A DNA stretch of 64,000 nt from contig NZ_CP047165.1 of assembly GCF_009833965.1 (NCBI RefSeq), positions 1,302,001 through 1,366,000 on the forward strand, read 5' to 3'. The stretch's first letter is position 1, and each line of letters starts with the position of its first letter. A program made the translations under genes and the position numbers. The DNA comes from Pelistega ratti (GTDB lineage Bacteria > Pseudomonadota > Gammaproteobacteria > Burkholderiales > Burkholderiaceae_B). Positions 10,027 to 18,571 of this stretch are shown here, one piece after another. The notes under the pieces were generated by a model that did not search any database, had not been told where the DNA came from, and worked only from the letters and a program-made list of their open reading frames with translations.

Positions 10027-11136
10027 ATGACAAAACAAACGAATACGTCCACTTACCAAGAAGAAATTGATTTAGTAGAGCTGATTAAAGTGCTTTGGAC
10101 TAAAAAGATACCCATTTTACTCATTACCTGCCTTTTTGTATTATTGGCAGGTATATATGCTTTTACCGCAAAAGAACAATGGACATCTAAAGCCGAAGTG
10201 ATTGAACCACAACTTAATGACCTAAATAGTTACCTCACGGTACAACAAGAATATGCTCGGATTTTGCATACCGATTTTAAGGCACAAGAGCTAAGTACAC
10301 AATTATTTTCTCATTTTACGCGTCTTGCCGCCTCCTCTGATGAGCGCCGTCAGTTCTTTGAACAATCTCCACTCTATCAATCATTAATTGCTGAGAAAAA
10401 TGAAGAGGTATCTCGCGAAATACTAGAAACATTAGTAGCAACAAATGTCTCTATTGTAAAACCAGATCCCAAAAAAGAACCTAATGCGATTGGTCAACGT
10501 TTATCCTTATCGGCACAAACTGCAAAAGAGGCACAAGAAACACTAAACAGTTTCGTACAATTTATTAATGAAAAGGCTTTTTCACTTGATAAACAAAACT
10601 TTTTAATCATGTTTGAAAGAAAACTAAACGATTTACGATACGAACAAAAACAAATTAACCAAACCCTTATTGCGCAGAAACAAGTTTCTCTCAATAATTT
10701 GGATAATGCCTATACGATTGCTAAAACGGCAGGTATCTCTAATTTTAGTCAAGCCTTTAATGAAAGTGTGACTATCCCTACTTTGGCATTAAGTGATGCA
10801 AAAATTCCTCTTTCTGATTCTAAACTATCAGATGGATCATACTTATTTATGTTAGGGACAAAATATCTAAAAGCTCAAATTGATACGATTGCAGAGGCGG
10901 ATATTATCTACCCACCTCGTTATTATGAAATTACCAATCAGCTTCAAGATTTAGAACCGCTTTATGAAAAAGCGAAAGCTACACGAGCGAATACGTTTAA
11001 ATATCAAGCTTCTCCTAGTTATCCAATCAAGAAAGATTGGCCCAAGCGCACTATCCTATTATTAATTGGTGCTGTACTCGGTGGAATTATTGGTTCTATT
11101 TGGGTTTTACTCCGACATTTTTTAGGACGTAACTAA
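10027..11136 (+). CDS. wzz: Chain-length determinant protein, Wzz family
   Basis: Inner-membrane regulator of polysaccharide chain length in Wzy-dependent assembly. The 369-residue protein shows the expected topology: a short cytoplasmic N-terminus, a transmembrane helix at about 28-47, a long helical periplasmic region rich in coiled-coil segments, then a proline-containing stretch (PSYPIKKDWPKR) and a second helix at about 342-361. There is no C-terminal tyrosine-kinase domain, which favours an O-antigen type rather than a Wzc-driven capsule system. First gene of the plus-strand polysaccharide operon; its stop overlaps the next start (TAATG). Confidence 0.88.
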   Translation: MTKQTNTSTYQEEIDLVELIKVLWTKKIPILLITCLFVLLAGIYAFTAKEQWTSKAEVIEPQLNDLNSYLTVQQEYARILHTDFKAQELSTQLFSHFTRLAASSDERRQFFEQSPLYQSLIAEKNEEVSREILETLVATNVSIVKPDPKKEPNAIGQRLSLSAQTAKEAQETLNSFVQFINEKAFSLDKQNFLIMFERKLNDLRYEQKQINQTLIAQKQVSLNNLDNAYTIAKTAGISNFSQAFNESVTIPTLALSDAKIPLSDSKLSDGSYLFMLGTKYLKAQIDTIAEADIIYPPRYYEITNQLQDLEPLYEKAKATRANTFKYQASPSYPIKKDWPKRTILLLIGAVLGGIIGSIWVLLRHFLGRN

Positions 11137-11939
11137 TGGCTAAAAATATTAAAATTATTATCGCTACACATAAACCACACTTTATGCCATCTGACCCGAT
11201 GTATCTTCCTTTACATGTGGGTAAAGAAGGTAAAGAGGATATTGGTTATCAAGGCGATAATGTTGGAGAAAACATTTCATTAAAAAACCCTTATTTTTGT
11301 GAATTAACTGGCTTATATTGGGCTTGGAAGAACCTAACAGCAGATTATATTGGTTTAATCCATTATCGTCGTTTCTTTAGTGTAAAAAGTTATTCTGCAC
11401 GGAAAAATAGCCCTTTAGAAACATTGTATCTAAGCAGTAAAGAAGCCGATAATCTACTAAGTCAATATGATGTTATCGTCCCAAGTAAGCGTCATTATTA
11501 TATTGAAACCCTATATTCTCACTATGCAAATACACTATATGCAGAGCATTTAGACGTTACCAGAGAGATTATTGTAGAAATTTGTAATGAGTTTTTAGGA
11601 AGTTTTGATACTGTTATGAAACAACGTAGTGGATATATGTTTAATATGTTCATTATGTCCAAAGCATTAGTTGATAACTACTGTGCGTGGTTATTCCCCA
11701 TTCTCTTTGAATTAGAAAAGCGTATCCCAGCCGAACAATACTCTGCCTTTCATGCCAGATTTTATGGTCGAGTGAGTGAATTATTATTCAATGTTTGGTT
11801 AAAACACTATACCGAAAAAACACCATTAAAAATTAAAGCAATTCCTTTTGTATATGGTGAAAAAATTAACTGGTTAAAAAAAGGAACAGCCTTTTTAATG
11901 GCAAAGTTTTTTGGTAAAAAATATGAGAAGAGTTTTTAA
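11136..11939 (+). CDS. DUF4422 family glycosyltransferase
   Basis: 267 residues, cytoplasmic. It matches the DUF4422 family of capsule/O-antigen proteins: N-terminal KIIIATHKPHFMP, then GDNVGENISLKNPYFCELTG and a YIGLIHYRRFF segment near residue 75. The family is regarded as glycosyltransferase-like, and the acceptor and donor cannot be read from sequence. Overlaps wzz by one base (TAATG) and is 3 bases from the licD-like gene, so it is translationally linked to both. The last 83 bases recur as a decayed copy at 18475-18556. Confidence 0.85.
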   Translation: MAKNIKIIIATHKPHFMPSDPMYLPLHVGKEGKEDIGYQGDNVGENISLKNPYFCELTGLYWAWKNLTADYIGLIHYRRFFSVKSYSARKNSPLETLYLSSKEADNLLSQYDVIVPSKRHYYIETLYSHYANTLYAEHLDVTREIIVEICNEFLGSFDTVMKQRSGYMFNMFIMSKALVDNYCAWLFPILFELEKRIPAEQYSAFHARFYGRVSELLFNVWLKHYTEKTPLKIKAIPFVYGEKINWLKKGTAFLMAKFFGKKYEKSF

Positions 11940-11942
11940 TTT

Positions 11943-12824
11943 ATGAGTATAAATACCATATATAAAACATTACACCATAATAGCCTTATCCTCATTGATG
12001 AAGAAAAAAGGGATTTAATAAAAAAAGAATTACTTATTATGATGAATGATCTTAATGAGTTTTTCAAACTTCATAATATTCAGTATTCATTAGGTGGAGG
12101 GAGTATGCTTGGTGCAATTAGACATCAAGGTTTTATTCCTTGGGATGATGATATGGATATTAATATGAAAAGATCTGATTTTTCAAAGTTTTATCAACTT
12201 TTCCAATCTTCTGAGCTAAGTAAAAAGTATGAACTAGTCATTCCTGGTGATAAAAATTACTATTATCATTTTCCTCGACTAATGAAAAGAAATTCTAAAT
12301 ATCGAACTGTACAAGATTTGCCACTAGATAAAGTTGGATTACCTATAGATATTTTTATCTTAGAGAATATATCAGATAATAAATTTAAGCGTTTTATTCA
12401 TGGAACAATATCTACTCTACTACTTTATGTAGCCTCCGCAATAAGAACTCATAGAGCAAAAAAACAACTTTATGAACTAGGGTTAGATAAGAAATATTTT
12501 AAAAAAATCTGGATTAGAACTTTCTTGACTCCAATATTTTCTTTAGTTAATTATAGATATTGGTTTAGATTAATGGATAGGACTTTTTCCTTAAATAAAA
12601 CACAAGGAGAAGATATTGTCATTCCCACAGGAAGAAAACATTTCTGGGGAGAAATCTATTCTCGAGAAAAAATGGAAAATATAACTAATCGTCAATTTGA
12701 ATCATTCCAATTTTCTACTTATAAAGATGAAAGCTATTATCTCCATCTACTTTATGGTGATTATATGAAAATTCCTGAAGACTCTAAGAAAGAAAAACAC
12801 TCTCTGCTAGAGCTAGTTCTATAA
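11943..12824 (+). CDS. LicD-family phosphotransferase
   Basis: LicD/fukutin-family enzymes move a phospho-group (phosphocholine, phosphoribitol, phosphoglycerol) from a CDP carrier to a glycan. The 293-residue protein has the hallmark GGGSMLGAIRHQGFIPWDDD at residues 51-70 with the metal-binding aspartates, and a later tyrosine-rich YLHLLYGDYMKIP segment. It stands in the same operon as a CDP-forming IspD/TarI-like enzyme (15256), suggesting that this enzyme supplies its donor. No licA/licC-type choline genes are in the window. The transferred group is inferred, not seen. Confidence 0.9.
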   Translation: MSINTIYKTLHHNSLILIDEEKRDLIKKELLIMMNDLNEFFKLHNIQYSLGGGSMLGAIRHQGFIPWDDDMDINMKRSDFSKFYQLFQSSELSKKYELVIPGDKNYYYHFPRLMKRNSKYRTVQDLPLDKVGLPIDIFILENISDNKFKRFIHGTISTLLLYVASAIRTHRAKKQLYELGLDKKYFKKIWIRTFLTPIFSLVNYRYWFRLMDRTFSLNKTQGEDIVIPTGRKHFWGEIYSREKMENITNRQFESFQFSTYKDESYYLHLLYGDYMKIPEDSKKEKHSLLELVL

Positions 12825-12857
12825 AAATATAATTTATATCAATTCAAGAGAAATACT

Positions 12858-13859
12858 ATGTCTAAAGTTTTAACAATTGCTATTCCTTCCTATAATGTCG
12901 AAAATTATATCAATCAGACATTAGACTCAATGGTTACTATAGATAACTTGAACCTACTCGAAATTATTATTGTTAATGATGGTTCAAAAGATAATACTAT
13001 TAATATTGCTACACAATACGAAAGGACTTATCCTAATAGTATTAAAGTTATTGATAAGGAAAATGGAGGGCACGGTTCAACCATAAATGCTGGACTACAA
13101 GTAGCAACTGGAAAATATTTTAAAATTGTTGATGGTGACGATTGGGTAGATTCTAAAGGTTTAGAAAATTTAATTAATTTTCTAAAGGATATAGATGTTG
13201 ACTTAGTTTTAAATCCTTGTATAAAAGTATATGAAAGTGGAGAAAAAGAAGAGCAAGAACCATTTAAGCCTGGTGCACCTTACAATACTGTACTTCCCTA
13301 CCAAGATATTTTTAAGTATCTTGGTAAACTCCAAGAAATGCATATGACCACATATAAAACAAATCTACTAAAAGAAAATAATATAAAAATAACAGAAAGA
13401 ATTTTTTATGTTGATAATGAATATATCCTTTATCCACTGTTATATGTTAATACCGCTTGCTTATTGCAAGAGGAACTCTATCAGTACCGATTAGGAAGAG
13501 TAGGACAAAGTGTATCTATCGAATCTCTCGTAAAAAATCGTTTTATGCTAGAAACAGTTATAAAAAATAGCTTAGAGTTTTATTATAGTCAAAGTAAAAT
13601 ACAAAATTTATCACCTATTCGCTCTAAAATATATTTAGATAAAGTTGAACGATTAACTTATGTAAGAACTAGAATTTCTTTATTATATGAAGCCCCTCAA
13701 ATAGCACAGTCAGAGCTTCAAAATTTTTACAAAGAAATAAAATATAATTACCCTATCTTTTATAATCACTTAAGCTCTAAATTAATAAAATTATTAATTT
13801 ATACTAAATTTAGATATATAGGTATTATAAAAAATATTTATAGAGTATTGAAAAAATAA
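12858..13859 (+). CDS. Glycosyltransferase family 2 (first)
   Basis: GT-A fold inverting transferase, 333 residues, expected at the inner face of the inner membrane adding a sugar to the lipid-linked repeat unit. Visible motifs: PSYNVENYI near the start, NDGSKD at 40-45 (nucleotide binding) and the DGDDW metal/donor loop at 92-96. No transmembrane helix. Follows the licD-like gene by 33 bases with an AAGAGA ribosome site. Very AT-rich with AAA/ATA-heavy codons, like the rest of this island. Sugar specificity cannot be assigned. Confidence 0.88.
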   Translation: MSKVLTIAIPSYNVENYINQTLDSMVTIDNLNLLEIIIVNDGSKDNTINIATQYERTYPNSIKVIDKENGGHGSTINAGLQVATGKYFKIVDGDDWVDSKGLENLINFLKDIDVDLVLNPCIKVYESGEKEEQEPFKPGAPYNTVLPYQDIFKYLGKLQEMHMTTYKTNLLKENNIKITERIFYVDNEYILYPLLYVNTACLLQEELYQYRLGRVGQSVSIESLVKNRFMLETVIKNSLEFYYSQSKIQNLSPIRSKIYLDKVERLTYVRTRISLLYEAPQIAQSELQNFYKEIKYNYPIFYNHLSSKLIKLLIYTKFRYIGIIKNIYRVLKK

Positions 13860-13882
13860 TATTTAATTACTTAGGTGTTCAA

Positions 13883-15043
13883 TTGAGTGATAAATATTCA
13901 AATAAAACTGTTATATATTTAATTGGTTTGGTATGTTATATTACTAATATGTTCTTGAACTATTCAATGTTCAAGTATACTTCTGGTATTCTGCTTGCTA
14001 AATTTACTCTTTTCCCTATTATAATTTTATGTTTATTTTATAAAATTTTATTTATAGATAAAGTTTCTCTAAAAGAACTTATTTTCTATTTATTATTCGT
14101 TGGAATAGCTGTTATTGTTAGTATTAAATCAGGCAATAGACAAATTTTAACACTATCGTTACTTATAATATCATCAAAAAATATTAATTTTAGGTATATT
14201 TTACTTACTTTTCTAATAATAGTACCTTTGCTATTATTTATTACTTTCTTATTTTCGCAAGCAAATATTATTCCAAATTTACAATACTTTAGGGTAAGGG
14301 AGGGGGAACTAAAAATAAGAAATTCCTACGGAATGATTTACCCTACTATATTCGCAGCCTACTTACAATATATCGTTATAGGATATTCTTATTTTATGAG
14401 AAAAAATAGTTTATCTCATATAACTTTTATTATATTATCCATTTTATGTTTTTTCATTTGTTTATATATGGCAGATGCTAGAATGTCTGCCTATAGCATA
14501 GTACTTTACCTATTTATTTTTTATTTTTGTTCATTATTTTTCAGAAATATTGGGCAATATAAAATATTATCTACTTTAACAGTTTTTATATTTCCTTTAT
14601 TCTTTTGTGCTATTTATTTCTTATCCGCTAAATATGACCCCTCATCATCTATACTAGAAACAATAAATAGTGCATTAAGTGGTCGTTTAAGGTTAGCACA
14701 TTCAGCACTAGAGACATATGATATACCATTACTTGGACAAGAAATAAAATTTGTAGGATTAGGTGGAGCTGTACAAGATATGGGGGAAGATTATAACTAT
14801 GTTGACTCCTCTTTTCTACAATTTTTACTTAGTTATGGAACAATTTTTTCTATTTTTTCAACTCTTTTAATGATGGTGATTACTTGGAAAAGAATTAAAT
14901 TATCAGACTATAGATTTCTAGCTATTATCATAATATTATCGTTTAATAGTATGATAGAGGATAGATTATTGGATATTTCTGTTAATATTTACTGGTTACT
15001 AGCATTAGCATATTACAATAATACTAGAATAAAACATGATTAA
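13883..15043 (+). CDS. wzy: Probable O-antigen/polysaccharide polymerase (Wzy)
   Basis: Strongly hydrophobic 386-residue integral membrane protein with about ten helices and a larger periplasmic loop in the middle to C-terminal part, as expected of Wzy, which joins repeat units on undecaprenyl pyrophosphate in the periplasm. Wzy proteins are poorly conserved; the call rests on topology, AT-rich composition and position among glycosyltransferases, LicD and Wzx. The start is a TTG at 13883 with AGGT seven bases upstream; no better ATG lies close by. The stop overlaps the small downstream frame by 8 bases. Confidence 0.75.
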   Translation: MSDKYSNKTVIYLIGLVCYITNMFLNYSMFKYTSGILLAKFTLFPIIILCLFYKILFIDKVSLKELIFYLLFVGIAVIVSIKSGNRQILTLSLLIISSKNINFRYILLTFLIIVPLLLFITFLFSQANIIPNLQYFRVREGELKIRNSYGMIYPTIFAAYLQYIVIGYSYFMRKNSLSHITFIILSILCFFICLYMADARMSAYSIVLYLFIFYFCSLFFRNIGQYKILSTLTVFIFPLFFCAIYFLSAKYDPSSSILETINSALSGRLRLAHSALETYDIPLLGQEIKFVGLGGAVQDMGEDYNYVDSSFLQFLLSYGTIFSIFSTLLMMVITWKRIKLSDYRFLAIIIILSFNSMIEDRLLDISVNIYWLLALAYYNNTRIKHD

Positions 15044-15221
15044 ATTATTATCATTTAAAATTATATTTTTCCTGGGATTAGTAAGCATAATTACTTACTA
15101 TGCCTGTCCTTTATTATCTTATAATTTATTTACCAATCTTTCTATTATCTCTATTATTTTTTATATTTTATATATTCAACATAACTCTACTAAAAGAGTA
15201 ACTCATTTACTATATATTTAA
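15036..15221 (+). CDS. Small membrane protein of unknown function (uncertain)
   Basis: 61 codons starting inside the end of wzy (ATG at 15036, wzy stop at 15041-15043), so it could be translated by coupling. Two hydrophobic segments (about residues 7-27 and 29-48). I do not recognise it. It may be a real small accessory protein or a chance frame in very AT-rich DNA; the 8-base overlap with wzy is the main argument in favour. Confidence 0.35.
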   Translation: MIKLLSFKIIFFLGLVSIITYYACPLLSYNLFTNLSIISIIFYILYIQHNSTKRVTHLLYI

Positions 15222-15255
15222 ACTTTTCAAGAAAAATTATCCTAGGAGTATTCCT

Positions 15256-15987
15256 ATGAATTATGCCGTTATTTTCGCAGGTGGCACAGGTTCTCGTATG
15301 AACTCAAAAGTATTACCTAAACAATTTTTAAAAATTTATGGTAAACCCGTTATTATTCACACCCTAGAAGTTTTTCAAAACTGTGATGAAGTTGATGAAA
15401 TTATTGTCGTCATTTTAGAAGGTTGGGAAGAATACCTTCAATCACTTATTAAACAATATCGTCTTAGTAAAGTTAAGAAAATTGTCTGTGGCGGAGAAAC
15501 AGGTCAGCAATCCATTTATAATGGATTAAAAGAAATCAAGGAAGACGGTATTGTTCTGATTCACGATGGTGTGAGACCATTTATAACCCAAGAACTTATT
15601 AAAGAAAATATTAATGTAGCTCAAAGAGCAAAAATAGCCATTACTTGTGTAAAAGCAAAAGAAACCCTCATATCTGTTGAAAATAACACAATTCAAGATA
15701 TTTTAAAAAGAGAAGTTTCCTATATGGCAAGAGCTCCACAGACATTTGATATAGCATTATTAAAATCTGCCCACCAAAAAGCGATTACTGACAATAATTT
15801 TTCTTTTGTTGACTCCTGTGCTATTGTAAAATACTATTTCCCTAATGCTGATTTTAATATCGTGGAATGCGGCTCTGAAAATATTAAGATTACAACTCAA
15901 GAAGACTTTTATTTAGCTAAAGCAATGTTTTCTCTGGAAGAGGATGAACAACTCTACGGATTTAAAAGAGGAGATGAAAAAAAATGA
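15256..15987 (+). CDS. IspD/TarI-like CTP:sugar-alcohol-phosphate cytidylyltransferase
   Basis: 243-residue cytidylyltransferase that should form a CDP-linked product from CTP. Seen: AGGTGSRM at 8-15 and PKQF at 21-24 (CTP binding), and HDGVRPF at 103-109, all as in IspD/TarI. Family members make either CDP-methylerythritol (isoprenoids) or CDP-ribitol and similar CDP-alditols for polymers. The position, overlapping an SDR gene by ATGA and in the same operon as a LicD transferase, favours a polysaccharide role such as CDP-ribitol. Strong ribosome site CCTAGGAG upstream. A housekeeping IspD elsewhere would support this. Confidence 0.85.
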   Translation: MNYAVIFAGGTGSRMNSKVLPKQFLKIYGKPVIIHTLEVFQNCDEVDEIIVVILEGWEEYLQSLIKQYRLSKVKKIVCGGETGQQSIYNGLKEIKEDGIVLIHDGVRPFITQELIKENINVAQRAKIAITCVKAKETLISVENNTIQDILKREVSYMARAPQTFDIALLKSAHQKAITDNNFSFVDSCAIVKYYFPNADFNIVECGSENIKITTQEDFYLAKAMFSLEEDEQLYGFKRGDEKK

Positions 15988-17030
15988 TTGATAACCCTAT
16001 TCTACAAGAGGATTTAGAATTTATAGCAAATAAAATTCTAAATAATGGGTATTTTTCTAATTCAACTATTTTAATAACTGGAGCAACTGGGTTACTAGGT
16101 TCTCTTATTGTGAAGAGTTGCCTTTATGCCAATAAAATATTTAATACAAATATCACTGTTTTAGCAACTATTAGAAATAGAGAGAAGGCAGATCAAGTAT
16201 TCCAAGGCTTTACGAGTAATCCTAAATTAAAGTTAATAACAAATAATTTATTAGAACCAATAACTATTAATGAATCTATTGATTTTATTGTACATACTGC
16301 TAGCATTACTGCATCAAAAGAAATGGTAGAGAATCCTACTAGCGTTTTATTAACTGCTTTTGAAAGTACAAAGAATCTTTTAGAATACTTAAAAAAACAT
16401 TCTAATACTAAAATGGTTTATGTTTCCTCTATGGAATATTATGGTCAGATTTCAGATAACTATGAAAATGTTACTGAAGAGCAATTAGGCTATATAGATT
16501 TAAGTAAACCAAGGAGTAGTTATCCTGAGAGCAAAAGAGTCTGTGAGGCATTGTGTAATGCTTATACCGCACAATATAATCTAGAAGTATGTAGCGCAAG
16601 ATTAGCACAAACTTTTGGAGCTGGAGTTCCTTTATCTGACAGTAGAGTTTTTGCTCAATTTGCCAAAAGTGCTGTAAACAAAACAGATATTATCTTACAT
16701 ACATCAGGACAATCTGAAGGTAATTATTGTTATACAGCAGATGCAATTTATGGGTTATTTTTATTACTGCAAAAAGGACAACAAGGACAAAGCTATAATA
16801 TTGCCCATAATCATAGTTCTATTCTCAATATGGCAAAGATGGTTGCAGAAAAAATAGGACATAATCAAATTAAAGTTAAAGTTCAAATTCCAGAAAATAT
16901 TAATAGCCTAGGTTACGCACCAGACGTTAAGTTAAAACTAAATTCAGATAAACTTAAAAATTTGGGATGGCAACCAGAAGTTGACCTTGAAAATATGTTT
17001 AAGCGTATGATTAAAAGTTGGGAGTTTTAG
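15984..17030 (+). CDS. NAD(P)-dependent epimerase/dehydratase-like SDR
   Basis: Extended short-chain dehydrogenase, 348 residues. The Rossmann loop GATGLLG is at 33-39 and the catalytic Tyr-x3-Lys is Y180-PES-K184, with SSMEYYG just before it. It overlaps the cytidylyltransferase by 4 bases (ATGA), so the two are probably made together and act on the same CDP-linked compound or its precursor. The exact reaction (reduction, epimerisation or dehydration) is not evident. Last intact gene before the decayed region. Confidence 0.82.
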   Translation: MIDNPILQEDLEFIANKILNNGYFSNSTILITGATGLLGSLIVKSCLYANKIFNTNITVLATIRNREKADQVFQGFTSNPKLKLITNNLLEPITINESIDFIVHTASITASKEMVENPTSVLLTAFESTKNLLEYLKKHSNTKMVYVSSMEYYGQISDNYENVTEEQLGYIDLSKPRSSYPESKRVCEALCNAYTAQYNLEVCSARLAQTFGAGVPLSDSRVFAQFAKSAVNKTDIILHTSGQSEGNYCYTADAIYGLFLLLQKGQQGQSYNIAHNHSSILNMAKMVAEKIGHNQIKVKVQIPENINSLGYAPDVKLKLNSDKLKNLGWQPEVDLENMFKRMIKSWEF

Positions 17031-17096
17031 TTCATATAGAAACTATCTAGTATAGTAGAATATCTAAGGCTCAAAAGTATACAAACATTAAAAAAT

Positions 17097-17710
17097 ATGA
17101 AATCACTCAATACAAATTATTTTTCTCGAGTAGATCATCTTCGTTTTTTTGCTGCAATGATTGTTATTTTCACCATTTTAGAGGAAAAATAACACTAGAC
17201 AATACTACAAACGCTCTAAATTACTTTGCAACAACATGGTTAGTCAATGGTTCTACTGGTGTCAGCCTATTTTTATTTCTTACTGGTTTTCTATTCTGTA
17301 TCATTAGTGGGTATGGTGGAAAAAAGATCCAATATAAGGGATTTATTTATAACAGAATATTACGTATATTCCCTTTAATGATATTAATGGTTTTTATCGT
17401 GATTACCATTAATAGAGTAAACTCTACTCCAATGGATATATTCCGAATATTAACATTACAACTAAACACAGGGCATTCTTACACAGGATAGGGACATAAT
17501 ATTTATCCTATAGGTCCAATATAGACAATTGCTGTTGAATTTCAATTTTATTTACTCTTCCCTTTTCTTGCACACTATTTTTAGCTAAATATGGTTTACG
17601 CTATTTAATTGCACTTGTCATATTATTAATTGCATTAAGGTTTAATATAACACTCTTAACCGATAAGCCGATGTATTATAATTTTTATCAATTATTAGCT
17701 AAGAAATAAT
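17097..17710 (+). pseudogene. Acyltransferase 3 (OafA/YrhL-type) pseudogene, N-terminal part
   Basis: ATG at 17097 gives MKSLNTNYFSRVDHLRFFAA, the typical start of membrane O-acyltransferases that acetylate surface sugars. The frame shifts at about 17175 (the expected HHFRGK follows in another frame). It then reads TTWLVNGSTGVSLFLFLTGFLF and later the family motif TIAVEFQFYLLFPF. Two in-frame TAG stops stand at about 17489 and 17523; the second replaces the tryptophan usually found in the GPIWTIAVE motif. The C-terminal half is gone. It probably once acetylated this polysaccharide. Confidence 0.88.
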
Positions 17711-17861
17711 AGTATTTACTTGAAAATAAGTGATAATTTCTTATAAATGCACCCTCTAACAAGCCTATTTTTAACTGATGATAGGGAGTTTCTATAAATT
17801 GAGGGCATACTCTAGATTAGTAGTAATGTTAGTCTATAAAAATAAAGATGAGTCCTTATAG

Positions 17862-18140
17862 ATTAAAGATATTTCTACAAAAGTATTTACTAGATTTATT
17901 GTGCTAGAAGTAACCTCTTAATTAGTAGCAAATATACTTAGATTAATCCTATAACAAACGTACTCTTTTCTCACAAGACAAGAGGTTATTAACCATTATT
18001 TAGCTCTCAAAGCAGCTAAATTTAAAAAGAGAGGAGATAATAAAACCTAATGGGGTTAATTTTACAAATTGGAGAACAAAATAACGTAGACCCAGTAATC
18101 GTATTTGGGATATTAAAAAGACAAGTTTTTTACCCTATTA
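17862..18140 (+). pseudogene. Remnant of an IS1595-family transposase
   Basis: One frame reads IVLEVTS-stop-LVANIL, then SFLTRQEVINHYLALKA, closely like the N-terminal part of IS1016/IS1595-type transposases (FVLEVTARSAANIL... REVINYHLAL). After stops and shifts, VIVFGILKRQ appears at about 18097-18126, matching the conserved VFGILKRQGKVYT segment. The catalytic DDE region is not recognisable. No clear terminal inverted repeats were found. Identified by memory of the family, not by search. Confidence 0.6.
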
Positions 18141-18474
18141 TGATATAGAACATCATAAAAATTAAAATGTTATAATATATCAAAAATAAATTTCTTTATC
18201 TCCTTTTGTTTATCTTTTAGATTTATTGATAGCCAATTTTATAGCTCTAGGTACACCCTACGAACATCACTTGTATACTCCTAGTTAACAAGCAATTTAA
18301 ATGTGTAAAGATATACTTACCAATCACTCAGAAACTTAGTATCTTTTTTATATAAGATATGCATAATGTTTCACAAATCTTTAATATTTAGAGTTGATAA
18401 TTAAGGAGGACACTTGTATATCGTACATCATCGACTCATTATTTAATTTTGTTATATGTCTATTTTGAACTTAA

Positions 18475-18556
18475 GTGAGAAAACTAACTGTTTAAAGAAA
18501 AGAACAGCCTTTTTAGTGGCAAAATTTTTTGGAAAAAATACGAAGCAAACTTTTAA
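18475..18556 (+). pseudogene. Decayed 3' end of a DUF4422 gene (copy of 11857-11939)
   Basis: These 82 bases align along their length with the last 83 bases of the intact DUF4422 gene at 11136-11939. Translated, the shared part reads LKKRTAFLVAKFFGK here and LKKGTAFLMAKFFGK there, ending in the same stop context. A one-base deletion and several substitutions mark it as non-functional. Recognisable similarity fades upstream of 18470. Confidence 0.85.
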
Positions 18557-18571
18557 CTACGGGAATAAATA

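Larger units (their letters stand above)
17031..18571. other. Decayed region with gene remnants between two halves of the polysaccharide locus
   Basis: About 1.5 kb without an intact gene. In order it holds an acyltransferase pseudogene, an IS1595-family transposase remnant, about 330 bases in which I see nothing, and the decayed tail of a DUF4422 gene. The next gene starts 16 bases after that tail. Confidence 0.85.

Noticed and set aside
15256-15987. A plain housekeeping ispD
   Set aside because: Not excluded, but overlap with an SDR gene and the LicD neighbour in a foreign-looking island favour a polysaccharide role.
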